Assembly: GCF_030994125.1 (NCBI RefSeq)
Contig: NZ_CP099917.1
Coordinates: 310,001 to 374,000, forward strand
Reading direction: 5' to 3'
DNA: 64,000 bases
Source: Pseudoalteromonas xiamenensis
Lineage (GTDB): Bacteria > Pseudomonadota > Gammaproteobacteria > Enterobacterales > Alteromonadaceae
In this document: positions 36,830 through 45,890 of the stretch, one piece after another
Layout: each line of letters opens with the position of its first letter
Numbering within the stretch: position 1 is the first letter of the stretch
Program-made: the position numbers and the translations under genes
The notes under the pieces: generated by a model
What the model was told of the DNA's origin: nothing
Database searches by the model: none
The model's input: only the letters and a program-made list of their open reading frames with translations

Positions 36830-38776
36830 ATGTTAAAGAAAATTTTAATTGCTAACCGTGGTGAAATCGCCTGCCGTGTTATGAAAACAGCTAAATCACT
36901 TGGCATGACGACAGTTGCCGTTTACTCCGATGCTGACGCCAATAGTCAACACGTGAAAATGGCCGATGAAGCTTACCATATCGGCCCAGCACCGACGAAA
37001 GATAGCTACTTAGTTGCTTCGAAAATCTTAGAAGTAGCAAAACGCGCTGGCGCTGATTGTGTTCATCCAGGCTATGGATTTCTATCAGAAAACGATTCGT
37101 TTGCGAATGCGTGTGAAGAAGTGGGCATCGTGTTTGTTGGCCCTCCTACTTCGGCAATCGAAGCTATGGGCTCAAAAACGCGCGCTAAAGAAATTATGGC
37201 TGAAGCTAACGTACCGTTAGTTCCAGGCTACTATGGTCAAAACCAAGATACTCAATTCCTGGCAAATGAAGCCGAAAAAATTGGCTATCCTGTTCTTATC
37301 AAAGCTGCGTTTGGCGGTGGCGGAAAAGGCATGCGTGTAGTGCGTGCAGCTGCTGACTTCATCGCAGCGTTGGAAGGTGCTAAACGAGAAGCAAAAGCCA
37401 GTTTTGGCAACGACTTAGTACTCATTGAACGTTTCGTCGATAAACCACGTCACGTCGAAGTCCAAGTGTTTGCAGACAATCATGGAAACGCGGTGTACTT
37501 GGGAGATCGCGATTGTTCTTTGCAACGCCGTCATCAGAAAGTCATTGAAGAAGCACCTGCCCCTTCACTAAGCGCTGAGTTACGAAAAGCAATGGGCGAA
37601 GCCGCGGTACGTTGTGCTCAAGCAATCAACTACCGTGGTGCGGGTACGGTTGAATTCCTATTGTGTGGAAATGAATTCTTCTTTATGGAGATGAATACTC
37701 GTCTGCAAGTTGAACACCCTGTGACTGAAATGGTAACAGGACAAGACCTTGTCGCATGGCAAATACGTGTTGCGAATGGCGAAAAGCTGCCTTTATCACA
37801 AGAACAAATATCCCTATCAGGCCATAGTTTTGAAGCTCGTATTTATGCAGAAGATCCGACCGAAAACTTTATGCCTTGTTCAGGCACATTATCTTGTTTG
37901 ACTTTCCCTGCAGAGGAAAATGGCGTGCGCATTGATACGGGCGTGCAAAGTGGCGACGAGATAAGTCCCTTTTATGATCCGATGATTGCTAAACTGATTG
38001 TTCATGGTGAAACTCGTGAAGTCGCACTCAACAAATTAAGTCATGCACTTGAACAAGTACATTTAAGCGGTTTAAAAAGCAATATCGCTTTTCTACATCA
38101 TTTGGCGAATCATGATACGTTTAAAGCGGGTGCACCAGATACGCATTTTATCGACACGCAAACCGACGTATTAACGCATTTTGCTGTGCCAGAAAGAACG
38201 ATGACAGAATTGGCCGCACTTGCTTATGTATTACACCAAAAACCCTGCAACAAGACACCTTGGCAGAATATCGGATTTCGACTTAATCAAAATGCTGTGA
38301 TCAAAGTCCCATTTGTTGATGTAAATACGTTCGCAACACGTCTAGATGACGCTTGGCATTTAGATATTGCTGGCGACAATGTTGTCGCGCACGGGCAATT
38401 CGAAGGGCAAGTACTTAGTGCGTCGATTGACGGTAAAAAGATGACGGCTCATGTTGTGTTGAGTGAAGAATCAATCACGGTAATGTTTGGACCGCATCAA
38501 TTTACTCTAGCGCTAAGTTCAAAGCACTACGTCAGTGACCATGAGCATGAAGCTGCCCCCCTTGCCGCACCGCTTAATGGTACTGTCGTTAAACATCTGC
38601 AGTCTGTCGGCGCTCAACTTAAAAAAGGCGACCCTGTCGTTGTAATTGAAGCAATGAAAATGGAGTACACGCTTAATGCCCCATTTGATGGCACCTTGTC
38701 TTCATATTGTTTTGCAGAGGGCGAATTAGTTAGCCATGGGGCGATGCTTGCAATAGTCGATGCGGAGGAAGCGTAA
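36830..38776 (+). CDS. liuD: Methylcrotonyl-CoA carboxylase, biotin subunit
   Basis: The biotin carboxylase/BCCP subunit partnering LiuB. 648 residues: biotin carboxylase domain (MLKKILIANRGEIACRVM, ATP-grasp loop AFGGGGKGMRVV, EMNTRLQVEHPVTEM), a linker BT domain, and a C-terminal biotinyl domain with Lys610 in EAMKMEYTL as biotin site. ATG 36830 has AAGGA 7 bp upstream; the longer frame overlaps liuC. The stop overlaps the liuE start (TAATG). Confidence 0.95.
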   Translation: MLKKILIANRGEIACRVMKTAKSLGMTTVAVYSDADANSQHVKMADEAYHIGPAPTKDSYLVASKILEVAKRAGADCVHPGYGFLSENDSFANACEEVGIVFVGPPTSAIEAMGSKTRAKEIMAEANVPLVPGYYGQNQDTQFLANEAEKIGYPVLIKAAFGGGGKGMRVVRAAADFIAALEGAKREAKASFGNDLVLIERFVDKPRHVEVQVFADNHGNAVYLGDRDCSLQRRHQKVIEEAPAPSLSAELRKAMGEAAVRCAQAINYRGAGTVEFLLCGNEFFFMEMNTRLQVEHPVTEMVTGQDLVAWQIRVANGEKLPLSQEQISLSGHSFEARIYAEDPTENFMPCSGTLSCLTFPAEENGVRIDTGVQSGDEISPFYDPMIAKLIVHGETREVALNKLSHALEQVHLSGLKSNIAFLHHLANHDTFKAGAPDTHFIDTQTDVLTHFAVPERTMTELAALAYVLHQKPCNKTPWQNIGFRLNQNAVIKVPFVDVNTFATRLDDAWHLDIAGDNVVAHGQFEGQVLSASIDGKKMTAHVVLSEESITVMFGPHQFTLALSSKHYVSDHEHEAAPLAAPLNGTVVKHLQSVGAQLKKGDPVVVIEAMKMEYTLNAPFDGTLSSYCFAEGELVSHGAMLAIVDAEEA

Positions 38777-39678
38777 TGGCTTACCCTGAAATGGTCCGAA
38801 TCGTTGAAGTTGGAGCTCGTGATGGTTTGCAAAATGAACTAAGCGTATCTACAGACCAAAAAGTGGCCCTAATTGAAGCCCTTGCCGACGCGGGCCTCAA
38901 GAATATTGAGGCCGGCGCATTTGTGTCACCTAAATGGGTGCCGCAAATGGCGGATTCTTTAGAGGTGATTACCGGCCTGTCTGTTCCATCGGATGTCGAG
39001 CTCAGTGCGTTAACGCCTAACGTTAAAGGTGCAGAACTCGCTCTTCAGTCTGGCGTAAAAGAATTCGCTATTTTTACTGCCGCCAGTGAAGCCTTTACGC
39101 AAAAAAACATTAATTGCTCTATAAGCGAAAGTATCGAACGCTTTATACCTGTGATGGAATTAGCTAAAGCGAACAATATACGGGTTCGGGGCTATGTGAG
39201 TTGTGTCGTAGGTTGTCCTTATCAAGGCGAAGTACGACCAGAGCAAGTTCTTGATGTGTGTAAACAATTGTTGGCACTTGGCTGTTATGAAGTGAGCCTT
39301 GGTGACACCATTGGCGTAGGTACACCAAACAAAGTACAAAAGCTCCTTTCACTTTTGCTCGATAACATACCCAGTGACAAGCTGGCTGTGCATTTTCATG
39401 ACACCTATGGACAAGCTCTCGCCAACATTCACAAAGCCCTCGAAATGGGTATTAGCGTCGTAGACAGTGCCGTTGCAGGACTCGGAGGGTGTCCTTACGC
39501 AAAAGGGGCGTCAGGAAATGTTGCCACAGAAGACGTTGTATACTTACTCGAAGGACTTGGCATTTACACTGGAATTGATTTAGAAAGGCTTGCCAGAGCG
39601 GGATGGCAAATTTGTGAGGCATTAAATAAAGCGCCAGTTAGCAAAGTTTCATTAGCGTTAAAAAGTCAATGCGCATAG
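38776..39678 (+). CDS. liuE: Hydroxymethylglutaryl-CoA lyase
   Basis: Cleaves HMG-CoA into acetyl-CoA and acetoacetate, the last step of leucine breakdown. 300 residues of the DRE-TIM family: VEVGARDGLQNE, HFHDTYGQALANI (metal-binding HxH region) and GLGGCPYAKGASGNVATEDVVY containing the catalytic cysteine loop. Translationally coupled to liuD. The acetoacetate made is taken up by the CoA-transferase encoded 125 bp downstream. Confidence 0.95.
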   Translation: MAYPEMVRIVEVGARDGLQNELSVSTDQKVALIEALADAGLKNIEAGAFVSPKWVPQMADSLEVITGLSVPSDVELSALTPNVKGAELALQSGVKEFAIFTAASEAFTQKNINCSISESIERFIPVMELAKANNIRVRGYVSCVVGCPYQGEVRPEQVLDVCKQLLALGCYEVSLGDTIGVGTPNKVQKLLSLLLDNIPSDKLAVHFHDTYGQALANIHKALEMGISVVDSAVAGLGGCPYAKGASGNVATEDVVYLLEGLGIYTGIDLERLARAGWQICEALNKAPVSKVSLALKSQCA

Positions 39679-39803
39679 TCTCGCTCGGTAAAGATTCCGT
39701 GCGTTAAGCCCAACTCGGATTACACTAAACACCGTAGTAATTAGAGTAAAGCGATATCCCACAATGGGAAGTGCATAATAATAACTGTTTTAGGAGTGGT
39801 CTC

Positions 39804-40502
39804 ATGGCCGGTTTCGATAAAGTAGTTTCGACCTACGAAGAAGCGATGGCAGGTTTGAAAGATGGCGATACGATTATCGCTGGTGGTTTTGGTCTGTGTG
39901 GTATTCCAGAAGGCCTAATTGCAGAAATCAAACGCCTTGGTACAAAAGATTTAACCGTTGTGTCAAACAACTGTGGTGTTGACGATTTTGGTTTAGGGGT
40001 ATTACTTCATGACCGTCAAATTAAGAAAATCATAGCTTCGTACGTAGGTGAAAACGCCATTTTCGAACAACAATTGTTAGATGGCTTGTTAGAGGTCGAA
40101 TTAACACCTCAGGGCACCCTTGCTGAAAAAATGCGCGCTGGCGGTGCTGGAATTCCAGCGTTTTACACAGCTACAGGTTACGGCACGCCGATTGCCGAAG
40201 GGAAAGAAGTTAAAGAATTTAACGGCCGTCCATATATTTTAGAAGAATCAATTACAGGTGAGTTTGCGATTGTTAAAGCATGGAAAGCGGACCGTTATGG
40301 AAATCTCGTGTTTCGCCACACAGCTATGAACTTTAATCCAATGGCTGCTACCGCCGGTAAAATCACCGTTGCGGAAGTTGAAGAAATCGTTGAGCCGGGT
40401 GAACTTGAACCATCTCAAATTCATACACCAGGTATTTACGTTAATCGCGTTATCAAAGGTACGTTTGAAAAACGAATCGAACGTCGAACTGTTCGTAGCT
40501 AA
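39804..40502 (+). CDS. scoA: 3-oxoacid CoA-transferase subunit A
   Basis: Alpha subunit of a succinyl-CoA:acetoacetate CoA-transferase (ScoA/AtoD/LpsI type), 232 residues, with [19 protein letters not shown] and [17 protein letters not shown]. It activates the acetoacetate released by LiuE. ATG 39804 has TAGGAG 8 bp upstream; the frame is open upstream but lacks a Shine-Dalgarno. A 125-bp gap separates it from liuE, so it may have its own promoter, although its role fits the liu operon. Succinyl-CoA as donor is assumed from family and context. Confidence 0.9.
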   Translation: MAGFDKVVSTYEEAMAGLKDGDTIIAGGFGLCGIPEGLIAEIKRLGTKDLTVVSNNCGVDDFGLGVLLHDRQIKKIIASYVGENAIFEQQLLDGLLEVELTPQGTLAEKMRAGGAGIPAFYTATGYGTPIAEGKEVKEFNGRPYILEESITGEFAIVKAWKADRYGNLVFRHTAMNFNPMAATAGKITVAEVEEIVEPGELEPSQIHTPGIYVNRVIKGTFEKRIERRTVRS

Positions 40503-40513
40503 GGAGCATAAAT

Positions 40514-41173
40514 ATGGCATTATCTCGTGAACAAGTAGCTATGCGTGTTGCTCAAGAGCTTCAAGACGGCTTTTACGTAAATTTAGGTATTGGCATTCCT
40601 ACATTAGTTGCCAACTATGTGCCTGATGGTATTGAAGTTATGCTTCAATCTGAGAATGGCTTGCTCGGTATGGGTCAATACCCGACAGAAGCAGAATTAG
40701 ACGCTGATATGATCAACGCGGGTAAAGAAACCGTGACAGCTGTCAAAGGTGCGGCTATTTTCAATAGTGCTGAGAGCTTTGCAATGATCCGTGGAGGTCA
40801 TGTAGACTTGACGGTTCTAGGTGCATTTGAAGTTGACCAGCACGGTAACATCGCCTCGTGGATGATCCCCAAAAAGCTAATTAAAGGCATGGGCGGCGCG
40901 ATGGACTTAGTTGCTGGCGCGCAGAATATTATCGTCACCATGACACACGCAAGTAAACATGGTGAGTCGAAATTACTTGAGCAATGTTCGTTACCTTTAA
41001 CCGGTGTAAATTGCGTTAAAAAAATCGTGACTGACTTAGCGGTTTTGGAAGTAAAAGATGGCGCGTTTTATTTGCTAGAACGCGCACCAGGTGTTAGTGT
41101 GGATGAAATTATCAGCAAAACAGCGGGTAAGCTAATTGTTGAAGGCGACATTCCAGAAATGACGTTCGCATAG
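40514..41173 (+). CDS. scoB: 3-oxoacid CoA-transferase subunit B
   Basis: Beta subunit, 219 residues. The catalytic glutamate is Glu47 in MLQSENGLLGMG, with YVNLGIGIPTLVANYV before it and GGHVDLTVLGAFEVDQHGNIASWMIP after it. It starts 11 bp after scoA, with AAGGAG in front, and is followed by a terminator. Together the subunits make acetoacetyl-CoA for the thiolase. Confidence 0.92.
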   Translation: MALSREQVAMRVAQELQDGFYVNLGIGIPTLVANYVPDGIEVMLQSENGLLGMGQYPTEAELDADMINAGKETVTAVKGAAIFNSAESFAMIRGGHVDLTVLGAFEVDQHGNIASWMIPKKLIKGMGGAMDLVAGAQNIIVTMTHASKHGESKLLEQCSLPLTGVNCVKKIVTDLAVLEVKDGAFYLLERAPGVSVDEIISKTAGKLIVEGDIPEMTFA

Positions 41174-41254
41174 TTTGATAATTTCAGTGCGGTAGTAAAA
41201 ACACGAACACCATGTACCGTCCTCATTCCCAGTGCCTTAGGCGCTGAGTTACCC

Positions 41255-41283
41255 AAAACCCCTCGCAAGAGGGGTTTTTTTTA
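41255..41283 (+). terminator. Rho-independent terminator of scoAB
   Basis: AAAACCCCTC (41255-41264) and GAGGGGTTTT (41269-41278) enclose the loop GCAA and are followed by a run of T. Confidence 0.9.
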
Positions 41284-41327
41284 TATTATTTCTATGTAAT
41301 TTGCGGCTTACTCAAAAGACGCTTTCC

Positions 41328-42224
41328 CTATCCGGCATTGGGACAAGACAAACTAAGGTGCCTCAACTCACCAATAAAACATCGTGCTGCAGGACCTAAC
41401 CTGTCGCCATCTTTAAAGACTAAATACAACTGCGCTCGTCTTGTTCCATTGTGTTCTAGCGGTAACGGCACTAAAACGCCTTGGGAGAGTGCTGTTGCAA
41501 TCGCAGGTCTTGGTAACCAAGCAAAACCTAATCCATTTTTAATCATTTCTACGGACGTCGAGAGATGGCTTACGGTCCAGCGTTGCTCTGCACCAAGCCA
41601 GCCGGAATCTCGCTTTTCTTGTGTGGCTGAGTCGCGGATCACAATTTGACGAAACAGTTTCAAATCTTCAAGCGTAATAGCCCGGCGTAACTGATGTAAA
41701 GGATGTGAAGGACTGGCAACGGCAATAAAATCCAGCTCACATAGTTCTTCACTGAATCCCTCCATTAAAGGTTCTGCCGCAATCGCAATGTCCACTTTGT
41801 CGTTTTCCAATAATTCAGATGAACCATTTAAGATAGTCTCAATGAGTTCGATACGAAGCAGTGGAAATTGTTCAGATGTTGTCTCAAGGCTTTTATACAA
41901 AAGTTCGTTTGGCAATACTTCGTCAACGGCAATTCTAAGAATGGTTTCAATACCTTCTGAAAGTGTCTCACCGACAGCTTCAACCTTGGCTGCCTCGTTA
42001 AGCAAGTAGTTGGCACGACGAAGCATCATTTCTCCAGCTTCCGTTAACAACGTTTTTCGCCCTTCTACTTTAAAAAGTTTAACATTTAAAGCTGATTCAA
42101 TTTTTTGCACTGCGGTATGAATACTGCTTTGGCTTTTATGCACATTTGCTGCAGCTTGATTAAAGCCACCAAATTCAACCACCGCTTGAAACATACGCCA
42201 CTGTTCTAATGTTACTCTTAGCAT
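41328..42224 (-). CDS. LysR-family transcriptional regulator
   Basis: About 298 residues from ATG 42224: an N-terminal LysR helix-turn-helix (LEQWRMFQAVVEFGGFNQAAANVHKSQSSIHTAVQKIESAL) and a C-terminal periplasmic-binding-protein-like effector domain. It is divergent from the azoreductase gene with a 94-bp gap, so that gene is the likely target. The inducer is unknown. The frame extends to 42299 but the HTH position favours 42224. Confidence 0.88.
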   Translation of the reverse strand: MLRVTLEQWRMFQAVVEFGGFNQAAANVHKSQSSIHTAVQKIESALNVKLFKVEGRKTLLTEAGEMMLRRANYLLNEAAKVEAVGETLSEGIETILRIAVDEVLPNELLYKSLETTSEQFPLLRIELIETILNGSSELLENDKVDIAIAAEPLMEGFSEELCELDFIAVASPSHPLHQLRRAITLEDLKLFRQIVIRDSATQEKRDSGWLGAEQRWTVSHLSTSVEMIKNGLGFAWLPRPAIATALSQGVLVPLPLEHNGTRRAQLYLVFKDGDRLGPAARCFIGELRHLSLSCPNAG

Positions 42225-42318
42225 CGTTCTATAAATCCGAATAAATCTAGCGCTTTTTGCAAATATTAATCTATCAAATTCGAAATACAATAGGTTCAAA
42301 CACTAATTGGAGTTCATC

Positions 42319-42900
42319 ATGAAAAAGATTTTAGCGATTAAAAGTTCGATCAATGGCGCAAACAGTATTTCTAACAAACTTATCGACGAAGTATTGTCAT
42401 TAAATGACAACTCAAATACGACGGTACGCGATTTAGGAGCTTCGCCGTTACCTCACCTATCTCAACACGAAATGGGGGCTTGGATGGCCGCTGTGGACCA
42501 AATAACACCTGAGCAACGCGAATTGAAAGCAATTTCTGATGAGGTTGTTGAAGAAGTCAAAGCAGCAGATATCATTCTGATAGGTCTACCAATGTACAAC
42601 TTCGCTGTACCTTCTAACTTTAAAAGTTGGATTGATCGTTTAGCAAGAGCGGGCGTTACATTTAACTATACTGAAAATGGTCCTGTGGGTTTATTGGACG
42701 ACAAGCCTGTTTATGTGATTGCAACTCGCGGAGGTAAGTATCATGGAACACCGATGGATTCTCAAACTCAATTTATAAAAGACGTGTTCGCATTTGTCGG
42801 GTTAAAAAACGTGAATTTTGTTTACGTGGAAGGACTCGCAATGGGCGAAGCGGACATCGCTATTGCCAACGCTCAATCCGCTTTATCAAACGCACTTTAA
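42319..42900 (+). CDS. azoR: FMN-dependent NADH:quinone oxidoreductase/azoreductase
   Basis: 193 residues of the flavodoxin-like AzoR family: KKILAIKSSINGANSISNKLIDE, the FMN-binding PMYNFAVPSNFKSWIDRLARAG and VIATRGGKYHG. Such enzymes reduce quinones and azo compounds with NADH. ATG 42319 has TTGGAG 7 bp upstream. It is divergent from the LysR gene, suggesting induction by quinone or electrophile stress (inference). Confidence 0.9.
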   Translation: MKKILAIKSSINGANSISNKLIDEVLSLNDNSNTTVRDLGASPLPHLSQHEMGAWMAAVDQITPEQRELKAISDEVVEEVKAADIILIGLPMYNFAVPSNFKSWIDRLARAGVTFNYTENGPVGLLDDKPVYVIATRGGKYHGTPMDSQTQFIKDVFAFVGLKNVNFVYVEGLAMGEADIAIANAQSALSNAL

Positions 42901-42904
42901 GCAC

Positions 42905-42927
42905 AAGGCTGGGTTTCAACCAGCCTT
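42905..42927. terminator. Hairpin between azoR and the convergent GNAT gene
   Basis: AAGGCTGG (42905-42912) and CCAGCCTT (42920-42927) pair. The hairpin overlaps the end of the convergent gene and lacks a clear T tail. Confidence 0.45.
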
Positions 42928-43341
42928 CATGTAGATGCCAGGAACATTTATTTGCATAAATGGTTTGGCATCCTCAACTGGCATAAAGTCATACTTTTCA
43001 TAAAGGCCATGCGCGTCTCTTGTGGCCAGCATAAAACGTCTCAACCCCTGTAAGTCAGGATGAGCTTGGATGTAATCCATCAATTTTATTGAAAGACCTT
43101 TCCCTCGCTGGCTGTCGACAATAAATACATCGGCTAAATAGGCAAATGTTGCTTTGTCCGTAATAACGCGAGCAAATCCGACTAGTTGCTCATCCACAAT
43201 AATGGCAAAAGATAGACTGTTTTCGATGGCTTTTTGAATGAGTTCTTTTGAGATGCCTTCACACCAGTATGCTTTTGATAGGAAATTATGAATAGTGCTT
43301 AGATGCTGAAGAATGACTGTTTTGTTTTCTGTTATGTTCAA
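42916..43341 (-). CDS. GNAT family N-acetyltransferase
   Basis: About 141 residues with the GNAT core SFAIIVDEQLVGFARVITDKATFAYLADVFIVDSQRGKGLSIKLMDYI and the C-terminal YEKYDFMP. The family normally begins with an M-x-I-T-x-x-K segment and IHxFLSxxYW; the residues LNITENKTVILQHL after TTG 43341 match this, so that start is favoured over ATG 43380. Either choice overlaps the end of the EAL gene on the same strand (56 or 95 bp). Acceptor unknown. Confidence 0.78.
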   Translation of the reverse strand: MNITENKTVILQHLSTIHNFLSKAYWCEGISKELIQKAIENSLSFAIIVDEQLVGFARVITDKATFAYLADVFIVDSQRGKGLSIKLMDYIQAHPDLQGLRRFMLATRDAHGLYEKYDFMPVEDAKPFMQINVPGIYMKAG

Positions 43342-44944
43342 TTCCGTTTTCCTGCTGATAATCGTGCTTATTAATTTCATTTAAAAAGTGAATGAAATCG
43401 CCCCCTTTCAACGGTTTAGAATATAGCCAGCCTTGATGGATGTAAACGCCTTTTTCTGTTAGATAGCGTTGTTGAGTCGTTGTTTCAACGCCCTCCGCAA
43501 TGAGCTTTTTACCCAGTTTATTTGCCATATCGATAATGGCATCCAATACTGGTGCTTGCAGGTTTGCAAGTCCGATAGACGCGACAAAACTTTGATCAAT
43601 TTTTAGAAGATCGATTGGGAATTGTTGTAAGTATTGCAAGCCACTATAGCCCGTACCAAAGTCGTCAATCGCGATTTCAATCCCCTGCTCACTCAGCAAC
43701 AAAAGCTGTTGCCTACTTTCCGCTTCGTTTAATACATCGCGCTCGGTAAGTTCCAAAGTCACTTTGGGGAAATGACTGGCGGCTTTTAGTACCGCTTGTC
43801 GATATTTCTGGCTAAACAACAAGTATCCATTTGCGTTCAAAGACAGTTTAAAATCACTTCCCAAGTCCTCTTTCGACGGCAACTCGTTAATTGCGTTATT
43901 AATTTGTTTGATTGATAACTCTAAAATTGAACCATCACGTTCTGCTTCGGGAATAAAATAGGCTGGACCGAGCTCGCCTTCAATCGGATGCTTCCAGCGC
44001 ATTAGGACTTCAGCCCCAGTCACCTTCCCGGTACTGTTATCAACAAAAGGTTGATAAACGTTATAAAACTCATCATTTTGAAGCGCTTCTAAAATTTGCG
44101 CTTTCGTATTTCGATTAAGCAAGTCTAAGTAATTCAAACCTTTAACAATGGCATAAAAGAAACCAATAAAGAGTAAAAAGGCAATGACTAACCAATTGTA
44201 GTTCCAACGAATAAGTTGCTTGTCATCAATAGCAATAACCAGCCCTAGTGACGGTAACGCACTAAACTTACTAATGAATAGATACTTACTTTGTAAATCG
44301 TCAAATTGTCCTGTGTATTCCAAGGATTCAATTTCAATTGGGAAAAGCGCATGTTCAAGTGGCAAACTGTATGTGCCATGCTTAAAGATTGGCACGCCAG
44401 TTAGCATATCGACAATAGCAACATAACTTACGTGCGTCGACTCAGGCAACTTAATCATATTTGCAAACCAACCCGTGGGAATGAGTGCGTTTACTTCAAA
44501 ATGGTCTTTGCGTGTTCTCGCAATCACAAAAGAAGAAGCACCCAAATAATCGCTGATTATCGGACCATAATAACGCAATTGATACTCTTTGATTGGGCTT
44601 GTGGTTTGTACCGGCGGAGATAAACGACCAAATGAATTGCATATCAACATACCATGTTCATCGACTATCCCTATTTCACTCATTGCTGGATGTTCAAATA
44701 CCGCGCGACGCATAAAATTGAGCGTTGGTTCTTCACATTGAGGGGAAAGCACATCGTCACGTTGAATTGAGTTCCGAATGTCTTCCAACTGAAGATTTAC
44801 ATCCTGAACCATTTTTAGACTTAGCTCTTTGATATTTTGCTGGTTGCTTTGCTTAACTTGATTAAAACTGAACAAACCAATGCATAGAAACAGAAAGCAG
44901 GTAATCGCTAGGGCAATAAATGTATTTGCATTTTTCCTAGTCAC
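43286..44944 (-). CDS. CSS-EAL cyclic di-GMP phosphodiesterase (PdeB/PdeC-like)
   Basis: 552 residues: an N-terminal membrane helix (about 8-30), a periplasmic CSS-type sensor domain with Cys70 (SPQCEEP) and Cys102 (LICNSF) that could form a redox-sensitive disulfide, a second helix near residue 235-255 and a C-terminal EAL domain. Catalytic motifs look intact: EVLMRW (variant of EALxR), NANG, LELTERD, DDFGTGYSGL, LLKIDQSF and AEGVET, so c-di-GMP hydrolysis is expected. There is no GGDEF domain. It overlaps the downstream GNAT gene out of frame. Confidence 0.9.
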   Translation of the reverse strand: MTRKNANTFIALAITCFLFLCIGLFSFNQVKQSNQQNIKELSLKMVQDVNLQLEDIRNSIQRDDVLSPQCEEPTLNFMRRAVFEHPAMSEIGIVDEHGMLICNSFGRLSPPVQTTSPIKEYQLRYYGPIISDYLGASSFVIARTRKDHFEVNALIPTGWFANMIKLPESTHVSYVAIVDMLTGVPIFKHGTYSLPLEHALFPIEIESLEYTGQFDDLQSKYLFISKFSALPSLGLVIAIDDKQLIRWNYNWLVIAFLLFIGFFYAIVKGLNYLDLLNRNTKAQILEALQNDEFYNVYQPFVDNSTGKVTGAEVLMRWKHPIEGELGPAYFIPEAERDGSILELSIKQINNAINELPSKEDLGSDFKLSLNANGYLLFSQKYRQAVLKAASHFPKVTLELTERDVLNEAESRQQLLLLSEQGIEIAIDDFGTGYSGLQYLQQFPIDLLKIDQSFVASIGLANLQAPVLDAIIDMANKLGKKLIAEGVETTTQQRYLTEKGVYIHQGWLYSKPLKGGDFIHFLNEINKHDYQQENGIEHNRKQNSHSSASKHYS

Positions 44945-45162
44945 GTGCTTACCTTTTCAATTTCTGGGTTAGCCGTGGAGGGTAAAAAAAGTATATTACA
45001 ATGATATTACAGCGTGACCTAAATTCGGTAAATCACATAACTATTAATGCTTTATACGCAATTTAGTTACACCCTGTTACGACATTCGTTTTAACGCTTC
45101 GCTTTTTATACTCTCATTTAATTTTTGGTATACTTTACCCATTCAACTTAAATCAAGTAACT

Positions 45163-45807
45163 ATGTTTCCGAAAAAACAACCAAATCACCCTCGTTCGAA
45201 GAAAAGAAACACGAACAAAAGCTCAACTCGTGTGCAGAGTAATAGGCCGAGAGTAGCACCTGCGGATGTAAAGATTGTTCTATTTAACAAACCATTCGAT
45301 GTGCTTTGCCAGTTTACCGATGATCAAAACCGGAAAACCTTAGCCGATTTCATCGACATCAAAGAGGTTTACGCTGCAGGTCGACTTGACAGAGACAGTG
45401 AAGGTCTGTTGCTGCTCACAAATTGTGGCGTGCTGCAAAACAAATTAACCGCCCCCGGGAAAAAAACGGAAAAGACGTATTGGGTTCAAGTCGAAGGCGT
45501 ACCTAACGATGAAGACATCAACCCACTCAGAGCGGGTGTTCAACTCAATGATGGGAAAACCCTACCCGCAAAAGTGCGGGTTATGGATGAGCCGCATGTA
45601 TGGCCGCGAGTGCCCCCCATCCGAGAAAGGAAAAACATCCCCACAACATGGCTTGAAATAAAAATTACCGAAGGGCGTAATCGACAAGTAAGGCGTATGA
45701 CCGCACACATAGGGTTTCCAACTCTTAGACTCATTAGAGCTCAAATCGGCGAATATAAATTAGGGGACTTGACGAGCGGTCAATATCAGATCCTAAGTTT
45801 AAGCTAA
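45163..45807 (+). CDS. rluE: 23S rRNA pseudouridine(2457) synthase
   Basis: 214 residues of the RsuA/RluB/E/F family. A basic N-terminal tail replaces an S4 domain, as in Rlu[14 protein letters not shown], catalytic Asp76 in [17 protein letters not shown], and [22 protein letters not shown] follow. Expected to modify U2457 of 23S rRNA. Start ATG 45163 with a TATACT-like -10 at 45129-45134. It lies 83 bp upstream of mnmA. Confidence 0.9.
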   Translation: MFPKKQPNHPRSKKRNTNKSSTRVQSNRPRVAPADVKIVLFNKPFDVLCQFTDDQNRKTLADFIDIKEVYAAGRLDRDSEGLLLLTNCGVLQNKLTAPGKKTEKTYWVQVEGVPNDEDINPLRAGVQLNDGKTLPAKVRVMDEPHVWPRVPPIRERKNIPTTWLEIKITEGRNRQVRRMTAHIGFPTLRLIRAQIGEYKLGDLTSGQYQILSLS

Positions 45808-45846
45808 ATTGAAGGCCAGTTTGGTTTTATTTCGAGAAAGAATGCG

Positions 45847-45855
45847 TGCTATAAT
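45847..45855 (+). promoter_or_regulatory. Extended -10 promoter of mnmA
   Basis: TGC followed by a perfect TATAAT (45850-45855) forms an extended -10 element 35 bp before the mnmA ATG. The upstream TTTATT is only a weak -35. Confidence 0.55.
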
Positions 45856-45890
45856 GCTGCCCTCCCAAAAGTATTGAGATTCCTATCACT

